In this document: piece after piece, positions 17,095 through 24,240 of the stretch
Layout of the letters: each line of letters opens with the position of its first letter
Position numbering within the stretch: position 1 is the first letter of the stretch
Source: Achromobacter deleyi
Lineage (GTDB): Bacteria > Pseudomonadota > Gammaproteobacteria > Burkholderiales > Burkholderiaceae_B
Length of the DNA: 41,158 nucleotides
Assembly: GCF_902859705.1 (NCBI RefSeq)
Contig: NZ_CADIJO010000039.1
Span: 1-41,158 of the forward strand
Reading direction: 5' to 3'
Made by a program: the position numbers and the translations under genes
Notes under the pieces: generated by a model
What the model was told of the DNA's origin: nothing
What the model saw: the letters and a program-made list of their open reading frames with translations, nothing else
The model's database searches: none

Positions 17095-18354
17095 TCAGGC
17101 GGCTTGCCGCCGGGCAATGGCGGCGCTTTCGGGCCGGAAACTGAAATGCATGAAGATGAGCGAGACGCAGACCGTGCCGTACAGCAGCATGAAGGCGCTG
17201 GAGCGCACGCCGGTCAGGTCCAGCAGCACGCCGAACAGGATCGGCAGCACGAAGCCGCCCAGGCCGCCGGCCAGGCCGACGATGCCCGACACGGCGCCGA
17301 TGTTGTCGCTGAACTCATCCGAGATGAACTTGAAGACCGAGGCCTTGCCGATCGCCATCGCGATGCCCACCACGAACAGCAGCACGGTGAAGCTGATGGG
17401 GCCCAGGGCGATGTCGAACTGGCGCGGGCCGCCGGTGGTCAGCACAGTGAAGTGGGTCTGCGGATAGCTCAGGATGAAGAACGCCACCCAGCACACCCAC
17501 ATCACCCACCAGGTGGTCTTGTAGGCGCCGTAGCGGTCAGAGATCCAGCCGCCCAGCGCGCGCAGCACGCCGCCCGGCAGGGAAAAGCAGGCCGCCAGCA
17601 GCGCCGCCAGCTTCATGTCGAAGCCGTATTCGCCGATGTAGTACTTGGTCATCCACAGCGCCAGCGCCACGTAGCCGCCGAACACCACCGAGTAGTACTG
17701 GCAGTAGCGCCACACCCGCGGGTCCTTCAGCATGGCGAACTGGGCCGACAGGCTGGCCCCGCCCGCCACGCGGTGCGAGGGGTCCGATGCCGAGAACAGC
17801 CAGAACAGGATCGCCGTCACCAGCAGCGCCACGGCATACACCTGCGGCACGATCACCCAGGCGCCGCCCGCGGCCGCGATCAGCGCGGGGGCCACGAACT
17901 TGGTAATGGCCGAGCCCGAATTGCCGGCGCCGAACACGCCCATGGCCAGGCCCTGCTTGCTGCGGGGAAACCAGCGCGCCACATAGGGCGTGCCGACCGA
18001 GAACGACCCGCCGGTCAGGCCCACGAACAGCGCCAGCACCAGGAACTGCCAGTACTGCGTGGCGTAAGACAGCAGCCAGATCGGCACCACCGCCAGCAGC
18101 ATCAGCACGAAGAACACGGGCCGGCCGCCGTAGCGGTCGGTCCAGATGCCCAGCGGCACGCGCACCAGTGAACCGGTCAGTACCGGCATGGCGGCCAGCA
18201 GGCCGAATTCGGTTTCAGACAGGCCCAGCTGGGCCTTGATGGGAATGCCCAGCACCGCAAAGATCATCCACACCGCAAAACAGATGGTGAAGGCGAAGGT
18301 GCTGGATACCAGGACCCGCATGGGCGCGCTGGCCGAGGGGTGAGTTGATGCCAT
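17095..18354 (-). CDS. narK1: NarK1-type nitrate transporter (MFS)
   Basis: Second nitrate/nitrite porter, 419 aa, twelve membrane segments. Signatures are GLTGGSFSVGTPYVARWFP with LAMGVFGAGNSGSA, and VVGIAMAIGKASVFKFISDEF. The shorter form and position fit NarK1, usually regarded as a nitrate/proton symporter that starts up nitrate import. The ATG at 18354 (MASTHPSASAPMRVLV) was preferred because a longer frame enters the promoter region. It is the first gene of the minus-strand nar cluster and is preceded by the shared palindrome and a possible FNR-type box. Confidence 0.9.
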   Translation of the reverse strand: MASTHPSASAPMRVLVSSTFAFTICFAVWMIFAVLGIPIKAQLGLSETEFGLLAAMPVLTGSLVRVPLGIWTDRYGGRPVFFVLMLLAVVPIWLLSYATQYWQFLVLALFVGLTGGSFSVGTPYVARWFPRSKQGLAMGVFGAGNSGSAITKFVAPALIAAAGGAWVIVPQVYAVALLVTAILFWLFSASDPSHRVAGGASLSAQFAMLKDPRVWRYCQYYSVVFGGYVALALWMTKYYIGEYGFDMKLAALLAACFSLPGGVLRALGGWISDRYGAYKTTWWVMWVCWVAFFILSYPQTHFTVLTTGGPRQFDIALGPISFTVLLFVVGIAMAIGKASVFKFISDEFSDNIGAVSGIVGLAGGLGGFVLPILFGVLLDLTGVRSSAFMLLYGTVCVSLIFMHFSFRPESAAIARRQAA

Positions 18355-18397
18355 GGTGATTCTCGCTTGTTGTGCACTCGGATACGACTGCACCCAG

Positions 18398-18426
18398 CGT
18401 AGGCATGCCGGGCGCGGCCCACCATT
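18398..18426 (-). promoter_or_regulatory. Putative narK1 promoter core, shared with narG
   Basis: Minus-strand AATGGT (18426-18421), 17 bp, then CCTACG (18403-18398). The AATGGT and GCCTA blocks have the same spacing to each other and to the upstream palindrome as at narG, whereas the bases between are not conserved. Promoter function is inferred from this double conservation. Confidence 0.45.
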
Positions 18427-18455
18427 GCCCACCCGACCAAACACCCCCTGCCGTT

Positions 18456-18470
18456 GTGACTAGTCACCCC
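18456..18470 (-). promoter_or_regulatory. Palindromic candidate operator upstream of narK1
   Basis: Second copy of the 15-bp block with palindrome GTGACTAGTCAC (18456-18467). It starts 35 bp from the ACCATT element, exactly as at narG (15658 versus 15623; 18456 versus 18421). It is centred near -70 from the inferred start, a class I activator position. Confidence 0.6.
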
Positions 18471-18486
18471 TGGGAAGCGGCCGCGT

Positions 18487-18500
18487 TTGCGCTGGATCAA
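18487..18500. promoter_or_regulatory. Candidate FNR/DNR-type box between narK1 and nnrS
   Basis: TTGCG-CTGG-ATCAA, 8 of 10 to TTGAT-N4-ATCAA with one perfect half. It lies in the 241-bp divergent gap and could serve narK1 (centre about 140 bp from its ATG) or nnrS (about 100 bp). Moderate evidence only. Confidence 0.4.
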
Positions 18501-18535
18501 CCCGCCGCGCTGGCCCGCGGCCGGCCAACGGTATT

Positions 18536-18558
18536 AATATGTATTTGAAATGCATGTT
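18536..18558 (+). promoter_or_regulatory. NsrR operator upstream of nnrS
   Basis: An 11-1-11 inverted repeat: AATATGTATTT, one G, AAATGCATGTT. It matches the NsrR consensus AANATGCATTT-N-AAATGCATNTT at every specified base except one. The site ends 37 bp before the nnrS ATG, suited to repression. NsrR is a nitric-oxide-sensing Fe-S repressor and nnrS is one of its best known targets in betaproteobacteria. Confidence 0.85.
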
Positions 18559-18595
18559 TATCGCCGCCATAGCGGCCACGACGGGCGGAGACCCC

Positions 18596-19858
18596 ATGAA
18601 CACCCTGCTGACCCTGGAAGAACCTGCTGCGCCCCGCGACCAGAATCGCCCGCCGGCGCCCGATTGGCGCGCCTTCACGGAAATGGGCTTTCGCCCGCTG
18701 TACCTGGCCGGCTGCGCCTGGGCGCTGGTTTCCGTGCTGCTCTGGGTGTTCGCGCCCGCCCGGCTGACGGGCCTGTTGACCGCCATGCCATGGCACGCCC
18801 ACGAGATGCTGTGGGGCTTTGTCGCCACCATCGCGGTGGGCTTTCTGCTGACGGCGGGCGCCAACTGGACCGGCAAGAATCCCCTGCGCGGCCTGCCGCT
18901 GGCGTTGCTGTGCGGCGTCTGGCTGGTGGCGCGCGCAGCCTACCTGGCGCCGGGCACGGCAGCGCTCTACGTCGCCGCGGGCGCCGATCTGCTGTTCTTC
19001 CTGTGGGGCGCCGCGGCGCTGGGCCGTTCGGTCTGGGTCACGCGCAACCGCCGCAATTACGGCGTGCCGCTGCTGCTGGTGGCGCTGGCCGCCGCCCACG
19101 TGCTGTATGTGCGCGCGGCCCTGGCCGGCGACTACCTGGCGCTGATGCGCTACTTCAATGCCGGCCTGCTGAGCATGGCGGTGCTGACCCTGCTGATCGC
19201 GCGGCGCGTCATCCCCTTCTTTGCCAAGCGCGCCGTCGCCGGCCTGGACATTGCCCCGCATACCCGCAGCGGCCACTGGCAACTGGTCACGGGCGTGCTG
19301 GCCATCGCCTGCCTGCTGGCGGGTGCCCCGCGCCTGGCTGCACTGCTGCTGGCGGCTACGGGCCTGATTGCGCTGGCGCAATGGCTGGCCTGGAAGCCCT
19401 GGGCCGCGCGCCGCGTGCCCTTGCTGTGGATTCTGTACGCCGGTTATGCCGGCCTGGGCATCGGCCTGCTGGTGGGCGCGGCGCAACTGGCCGGCTATGT
19501 GCTGCGGCCCGCCTGGCCCGCGCATGTCATTGGCGTGGCCGGCTTTTCGGTGCTGATCCTGGGCATGGCCACGCGCACCGCGCTGGGCCACCTGGGCCGG
19601 CCGCTGCGCACCGACCGCAGCATGGTGCTGAGCTATGCGCTGGTGATCCTGGCGGCGCTGCTGCGCCTGGCCGCCCTGCTGCCCACCGCGGGTGCGCTGG
19701 GCCTGCTGCACGCGTCGGCTGGCGCCTGGGCGCTGGCGTTCGGGCTGTACCTGTGGCGTTTTACGCCGTGGATGATCCGGCCGCGCTTTGACGCGCCGGC
19801 CAAGGGTGCGGCGCCGATCATGCGCATCGTGCCGGCGGGGCCGCGGCAGGCGCGTTGA
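18596..19858 (+). CDS. nnrS: NnrS family membrane protein, nitric oxide/nitrosative stress response
   Basis: Heme- and copper-containing membrane protein family of about 400 aa with twelve membrane segments; here 420 aa. Visible signatures are FTEMGFRPLYLAG, PWHAHEMLWGF (with conserved histidines), ARRVIPFFAKR and MATRTALGHLGR. NnrS protects against nitric oxide made during nitrite reduction. The ATG at 18596 has GGAG 5 nt upstream; the earlier in-frame ATG at 18539 lies inside the NsrR operator and is unlikely. It is divergent from narK1, joining NO defence to nitrate uptake. Confidence 0.93.
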   Translation: MNTLLTLEEPAAPRDQNRPPAPDWRAFTEMGFRPLYLAGCAWALVSVLLWVFAPARLTGLLTAMPWHAHEMLWGFVATIAVGFLLTAGANWTGKNPLRGLPLALLCGVWLVARAAYLAPGTAALYVAAGADLLFFLWGAAALGRSVWVTRNRRNYGVPLLLVALAAAHVLYVRAALAGDYLALMRYFNAGLLSMAVLTLLIARRVIPFFAKRAVAGLDIAPHTRSGHWQLVTGVLAIACLLAGAPRLAALLLAATGLIALAQWLAWKPWAARRVPLLWILYAGYAGLGIGLLVGAAQLAGYVLRPAWPAHVIGVAGFSVLILGMATRTALGHLGRPLRTDRSMVLSYALVILAALLRLAALLPTAGALGLLHASAGAWALAFGLYLWRFTPWMIRPRFDAPAKGAAPIMRIVPAGPRQAR

Positions 19859-19919
19859 GCGCCCCGAGCGCCCCGAGCGCCTTGAGCGCCTTCGGCGCCC
19901 TGAGCGTCCTGAACACCTT
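19857..19919. repeat. Seven degenerate 9-bp tandem repeats after nnrS
   Basis: Unit GAGCGCCCC repeated seven times with drift (GAGCGCCCC twice, GAGCGCCTT twice, then CGGCGCCCT, GAGCGTCCT, GAACACCTT). The array begins at the nnrS stop codon and ends 23 bp before the convergent gene's stop. No clear terminator stem is seen in the gap. Confidence 0.75.
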
Positions 19920-19942
19920 GGTCCGCAAAGGCCCCGACCGGA

Positions 19943-20638
19943 TTACGCGCCGCCGTCGCGCCGCTTGTTCGCGTCCAGCTGCTTCTTCATGGCCTTCAGC
20001 CAGGCCTTGACCTGCTGCATGTCCACGAACTGCGTCAGCTCGAATTCCAGTTCGCCGATGTATTCCTCGGCGTCTTCGATCTCGGCGGCCAGGTCTTCCA
20101 TCAGCTCGGCCGGGTCGATGTCCTGGTCCGGATCGAAGTGAAAGCGGGCCGCAAAGTGCTCTTCGACGGCCGCCAGCTCGCGCTTCACGGCAGCCAGTTG
20201 CGCCGCCAGGTCCGGACCCGCATCGGGTTCGGCCGGCACCGCCAGCGCCAGGGTCACCGCATGGGCCTGGATTTGCGCCAGTTCGTCGGCCACCTCGGCA
20301 TCGAAGTCCGACCCGCTGTGCTTCAAGTACACGGCCTTGAGCCGGTCCACGTCGCAGTCGGCCGGCGTGCCGTCCAGCACGATGGCCGCCAGCGTCTCTT
20401 GCCCCAGCTGCTGCACCAGTTCCGAAGCCAATTCGCGTTCGGCGCGGGTCAGCTCTTTCTGCTTGCAGGCATGGTCAAAGCACAGCACCAGCTTGGCCTT
20501 CAGTTCCAGCGCGGCCGATTCCAGGGGTGCCAGCACGTCTTCGAACTGCTTCTGGTAGGCGGGTTCCACCTCGCGCCACAGGCGCAGCTTGGCGCGCGCG
20601 GCGTCCAGTTCGAGCGCTTCGGGGGATTGTTCTGGCAT
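19943..20638 (-). CDS. Hypothetical protein, charged and helical
   Basis: Unrecognised protein of 231 aa, soluble, rich in Glu, Ala and Leu, probably mostly helical with coiled-coil stretches (ELASELVQQLGQET, LAAVKRELAAVEEHF, LMEDLAAEIEDAEEYIGELE). There is no signal peptide or membrane segment. Its coding bias matches its neighbours, so it looks native. The basic C-terminus (KAMKKQLDANKRRDGG) is notable. It stands alone, 60 bp upstream of the monooxygenase stop and on the same strand as it. No function is proposed. Confidence 0.8.
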   Translation of the reverse strand: MPEQSPEALELDAARAKLRLWREVEPAYQKQFEDVLAPLESAALELKAKLVLCFDHACKQKELTRAERELASELVQQLGQETLAAIVLDGTPADCDVDRLKAVYLKHSGSDFDAEVADELAQIQAHAVTLALAVPAEPDAGPDLAAQLAAVKRELAAVEEHFAARFHFDPDQDIDPAELMEDLAAEIEDAEEYIGELEFELTQFVDMQQVKAWLKAMKKQLDANKRRDGGA

Positions 20639-20698
20639 GGCTGAAACCTGTTCGATGAATGCGGCGCACAGCGCGCCATGGCATGATTGGACGGCATT

Positions 20699-21892
20699 TT
20701 ATCCCTGCGTGCGAACGCTTGCCGATTCCAGCCCCTGCGCCCACCCAGCGGCCATGGCCTGCACCTGCTGCACCGGGTCGGCCGCCAGGACCTGCTGGTT
20801 GCGGGTCCGGCACACGTCGGGATCCGTGATGAACAGGGCCTGCGCAAACCCGCGCGCCTGTTGCGTCAACTGCGCGGTCTTGGGCCCCCGAATTCGAGTG
20901 AAGCGCTGCAGCGCGGCGTCCAGGGTGGCGCCGGCCTCTTCCAGGCAACGCGCCAGGTGCCAGGCATCTTCCAACGCCTGGCAGGCGCCTTGCCCCGACG
21001 TGGGCAACGGCGCATGCGCCGCATCGCCCACCAGCAGCACGTTGGCCCGGCTCCAGACGGGCAAAGGTTCCAGGTCATGCACGGCAATCAGCCGCAAGGC
21101 TGCCGTGGGTGTGGCCTGGATGATCCGGGGGATCGGCCCTGCCCATTCGCCAAAAAGGCGTTGCACATCGGCGCGCAGATCCACCGCCCCGGCCTCGGCG
21201 GGACCTGGTGTATTGGGCCGCGCCTGAGCTGCGGCCCAATACACCAGGTCTTGCCGGACCGGCACCAGGCCGAAGCGCTCGCCCACGCCCCAGTAGTCCT
21301 GGATGGCCATATCGTCCACCAATGCGCCGGCGTCCGACGCAACGCCGATCCAGTTCACGAAGCCCTGATACACCGGCGCGTTGTCGCCCGCGACGAAGCG
21401 GCGCGCGACCGAACCCATGCGGCCATCCGCGCCGATGAGCAGGTCGGGCCGAATGCGCACGCCGTTGTCGAACGTGGCCACGGCCCTGCCGCCATCGTCC
21501 AGGTCGATCGCCGTGGCGCGATGGCCATACAGGACGTCGATCCCGGCCCTGGCAGCGTGGTCCAGCAGCACGGCCAGCAAATCGCGCCGCAGGATCGTAT
21601 GGGTGGGATACCCCATCAACCGGTCCAGCAGCCCGATATCGATGCCGCCCAGCGGCTGACCCGCCGAATCCAGGCGGCGCATCGCCACCGGCCGCCCCCC
21701 GACCCTGGCGATGTCGCGCAACAACCCCAGCTCGTCCAGCACCAGGCCGGCATTGGGCCACAGCGTGACGCCGGCCCCCATGGTCGCCGGCCCGTCGCCG
21801 CGCTCGTAGACCTTGGGACGGTGCCCCAGCCGGTGCAGGGAAAGCGCGACGCTCAAGCCTGCCACGCCGCCGCCCACGATGCCGATGTCCAT
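20699..21892 (-). CDS. FAD-dependent monooxygenase (group A, salicylate hydroxylase-like)
   Basis: Flavoprotein monooxygenase of 397 aa. The N-terminal dinucleotide fold is GIVGGGVAGLSVALSLH with the acidic end VYERG; the second FAD motif is LLIGADGRMGSVAR and the third LLVGDAAHAPLPTSGQG. It presumably hydroxylates an aromatic or related compound with NAD(P)H and O2; the substrate cannot be told. The ATG at 21892 has a strong AAGGAGT ribosome site. It is divergent from a LysR regulator that probably controls it. A perfect 20-bp hairpin lies within the coding sequence at 21202-21250. Confidence 0.9.
   Translation of the reverse strand: MDIGIVGGGVAGLSVALSLHRLGHRPKVYERGDGPATMGAGVTLWPNAGLVLDELGLLRDIARVGGRPVAMRRLDSAGQPLGGIDIGLLDRLMGYPTHTILRRDLLAVLLDHAARAGIDVLYGHRATAIDLDDGGRAVATFDNGVRIRPDLLIGADGRMGSVARRFVAGDNAPVYQGFVNWIGVASDAGALVDDMAIQDYWGVGERFGLVPVRQDLVYWAAAQARPNTPGPAEAGAVDLRADVQRLFGEWAGPIPRIIQATPTAALRLIAVHDLEPLPVWSRANVLLVGDAAHAPLPTSGQGACQALEDAWHLARCLEEAGATLDAALQRFTRIRGPKTAQLTQQARGFAQALFITDPDVCRTRNQQVLAADPVQQVQAMAAGWAQGLESASVRTQG
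21202..21250. repeat. Perfect 20-bp inverted repeat with 9-nt loop inside the monooxygenase gene
   Basis: Left arm 21202-21221, right arm 21231-21250, every base paired; loop GCCTGAGCT. On the coding strand one arm encodes DLVYWAA and the other RPNTPGP. The length and perfection are far beyond chance for a coding hairpin. It may derive from replication template switching. Confidence 0.9.
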
Positions 21893-22031
21893 GTTGAAGA
21901 CTCCTTGGAATGTTGCCGTCCACCGCCTGCGGGGGGGACCAGATTCGAAACGAGACGGCATCGTAGATTGCGCCAGATGAGATAACTAGCATGCAAAAAT
22001 GGGATCGTTTCTTACCTTATTTGGGATAATC

Positions 22032-22931
22032 ATGCGACAGGCCATGGATCTGAATGCCGTGCGCGTCTACGCCGCCGTCGTCGACGAACAAAGTTTCGCG
22101 GGGGCCGCGCGCCTGCTGTCGATGCCCTCGTCCAACGTCAGCCGGCACGTGGCCACGCTGGAAAAAAAGCTGGGCGCCCGGTTGCTGGAACGCAGCACGC
22201 GCCACCTGCGCATGACCGAGGCCGGCCAATTGCTGTACCAGCGCGCCAAGCCCCTGCTCGATGCGTTGGCCAGCACGCAGGAAGAACTGGGCGCCGTGCG
22301 GCGCGAACTGCGCGGCCCGCTGAAGATGTGCATGCCCGGCGAGGCGCCGCGGCTGCTCGCCCCCATCCTGGCCGAGTTCTGCGATCTGCACCCCGGCATC
22401 GAGCTGGAATGCGATACCCGCCTGACCGGCATCGACGCGCTGCGCGAAGACGTGGACCTGTCCATCGTGTTCCATCGCGGCCGCCTGGAAGACAGCGCGC
22501 TCATCACCCGCGACCTGGTCACGCTGCCCAGCATCGTGGTGGCGGCCCCGGCCCTGCTCGCCCAGACTGGCACGCCCCGCCACGTGCGCCAACTGAAAGC
22601 GTTGCCCTGCATCACCACGCTCAGCGCGCTCAAGGGCCAACCCTGGCAGTTCGACGACGGTGCCGGCGGCATCGTGAAAGTGCCGGTGCGCAGCCGCTAC
22701 CGGGTCAACAGCGGGGAATTGGCGCTGGCCGGCGCCCGCCAGGGCATCGGCTTTGCCATCCTGGCGGCCATGTCATGCCAGGACGATCTGGCGGCAGGCC
22801 GCTTGCAGGAAGTGCCGCTGGACCTGCGGCCCGCCCCGCTGCAATTGCTGGGCGTGTACACCCATCGCCACTCGGTGACCGCGCGCGTGCGCGCCTTGCT
22901 GGAATTCATGCAATCGCGCCTTTCCCCCTGA
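22032..22931 (+). CDS. LysR-family transcriptional regulator, divergent from monooxygenase
   Basis: LysR protein of 299 aa. The winged helix-turn-helix is at the N-terminus (DLNAVRVYAAVVDEQSF, SNVSRHVATLEKKLGARLLERSTR), followed by a substrate-binding domain starting near residue 95. Three in-frame ATGs compete (21999, 22032, 22044). The one at 22032 has GGGA 5 nt upstream; the one at 22044 begins at the usual MDLNAV. The 139-bp gap to the monooxygenase has the layout of a LysR-target pair, with the regulator acting on the monooxygenase and itself. The inducer is unknown. Confidence 0.9.
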   Translation: MRQAMDLNAVRVYAAVVDEQSFAGAARLLSMPSSNVSRHVATLEKKLGARLLERSTRHLRMTEAGQLLYQRAKPLLDALASTQEELGAVRRELRGPLKMCMPGEAPRLLAPILAEFCDLHPGIELECDTRLTGIDALREDVDLSIVFHRGRLEDSALITRDLVTLPSIVVAAPALLAQTGTPRHVRQLKALPCITTLSALKGQPWQFDDGAGGIVKVPVRSRYRVNSGELALAGARQGIGFAILAAMSCQDDLAAGRLQEVPLDLRPAPLQLLGVYTHRHSVTARVRALLEFMQSRLSP

Positions 22932-22961
22932 AACCTGACAGCTTGCTGATTCGAAAACGCT

Positions 22962-22974
22962 AATAATTATTATT
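22962..22974. promoter_or_regulatory. AT-rich palindrome before the efflux operon
   Basis: AATAAT-T-ATTATT, 6-1-6 palindrome, 48 bp before the first efflux gene in otherwise GC-rich DNA. It could be part of the promoter or a binding site. Alignment to the classical Fur consensus gives about 12 of 19, too weak to assign. Confidence 0.3.
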
Positions 22975-23021
22975 CAGATAGAATCCGAACTGTCCCCAAC
23001 CCCTGAACCCTGGCAGTACCG

Positions 23022-24221
23022 ATGTCCCTGCCCCTGCCCGCGGGCCCTGTTTCCCCCCGACACTCCCCGCCTGGAAAACGCCGCGCCAAGGCGCTGGCCG
23101 CCGCCCTGATCGTGATCGCGCTGGCCGCCTGGGGCGTGTGGCGCTATATGTCGCCCGGCCCAGGCGCCCCCGCCATTCCCAATTACGACCAGCAGCCCGT
23201 GGCCGTCAGCGTCGCCGCCGCGCGCAGCGGCCCGCTGCCGCTGGACCTGCACGCCCTGGGCACCATCACCCCGCTGGCGCAGGTGGTCTTGCGCAGCCAG
23301 GTCGACGGCCAGTTGCAGCAGCTGCACTACACCGAGGGCCAGACCGTGCAGCGCGGCCAGTTGCTGGCCGAGATCGACCCGCGCCCCTACCAGGCCGCCC
23401 TGGCCGCGGCCGAAGGTGAATTGGCCCATACCGATGCGCTGCTGCACAACGCCCGCATCGACCTGGCCCGCTACCGCACCCTGGCCCGCCAGGAAGCCGT
23501 GGCGGGCCAGCAACTGGACACCGCCGAGGCCCAGGTGCGCAGCTACGCCGCCCAGCGCCAGCGCCTGGCCGCCCGCGTGGCCGATGCCCGCCGCCTGCTG
23601 GAGCAGACCCGCATCACCGCGCCGCAGGACGGCCGCATCGGCCTGCGCCGCGTCGACGCCGGCAACCACGTGCGCGCCACCGATGCCGACGGCCTGACCA
23701 CCCTGGTGCAGATGCGGCCGATCTCGGCGCTGTTCGCCATTTCGGAAACCCGGCTGGACCTGCTGCGGCAAGCGCAGGCCCAGGCGCGCGCCGACGGCAC
23801 GGTGCTGCGGGTGCAAGCCTGGGACGGCGACGACCGCCGCTTGCTGGCTGAGGGCACGCTGCAGGCGCTGGACAACCGGGTTCAGGCCGCCAGCGGCACC
23901 GTCAAGCTGCGCGCCCTGTTCGAGAACGCCGACGAATCGCTGTTCCCCAACCAGTTCGTCAACATCCGGCTGGCCCTGGCGCAGCACGAAGACGTGCTGT
24001 CCATTCCCACGGCCGCGGTGCAATACGGCACCGACGGCGCCTTTGTCTACGTCATCGACGACGCCCTGAAGGCCACCCGCCGCGAACTGACGCTGGGCCG
24101 CGCGAACGCCGGCCGCGTCACCGTCGTGTCGGGCCTGGCGCCCGCCGAGCGCGTGGTGGTCGAAGGCGTGGACCGCCTGCACGACGGCCGCGGCGTGCAG
24201 GTCGTGGACACTCAGAGCTAA
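23022..24221 (+). CDS. mdtA: RND efflux periplasmic adaptor subunit, MdtA-like
   Basis: Membrane fusion protein of 399 aa. An N-terminal membrane anchor (about residues 24-42) precedes the barrel-sandwich lipoyl halves (LRSQVDGQLQQLHYTEGQ and ITAPQDGRIGLRRVDAG) flanking a helical hairpin (LAAAEGELAHTDALLHNARI), then a beta-barrel domain. It links the inner-membrane pump to an outer-membrane channel. It is first of three genes, 19 bp before the pump gene. Identity as MdtA rests on the two paired, different RND pumps downstream. Confidence 0.88.
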   Translation: MSLPLPAGPVSPRHSPPGKRRAKALAAALIVIALAAWGVWRYMSPGPGAPAIPNYDQQPVAVSVAAARSGPLPLDLHALGTITPLAQVVLRSQVDGQLQQLHYTEGQTVQRGQLLAEIDPRPYQAALAAAEGELAHTDALLHNARIDLARYRTLARQEAVAGQQLDTAEAQVRSYAAQRQRLAARVADARRLLEQTRITAPQDGRIGLRRVDAGNHVRATDADGLTTLVQMRPISALFAISETRLDLLRQAQAQARADGTVLRVQAWDGDDRRLLAEGTLQALDNRVQAASGTVKLRALFENADESLFPNQFVNIRLALAQHEDVLSIPTAAVQYGTDGAFVYVIDDALKATRRELTLGRANAGRVTVVSGLAPAERVVVEGVDRLHDGRGVQVVDTQS

Positions 24222-24240
24222 CGCGAGACGCCCCCCCACC

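Noticed and set aside
18355..18595. NarL 7-2-7 heptamer pair upstream of narK1
   Set aside because: No TACYYMT pair in the correct inverted arrangement could be found by eye; the palindrome has its TA steps at the centre, not at the outer ends.
22962..22974. Fur box upstream of mdtABC
   Set aside because: Only about 12 of 19 matches and made almost only of A/T; kept as an unassigned palindrome.
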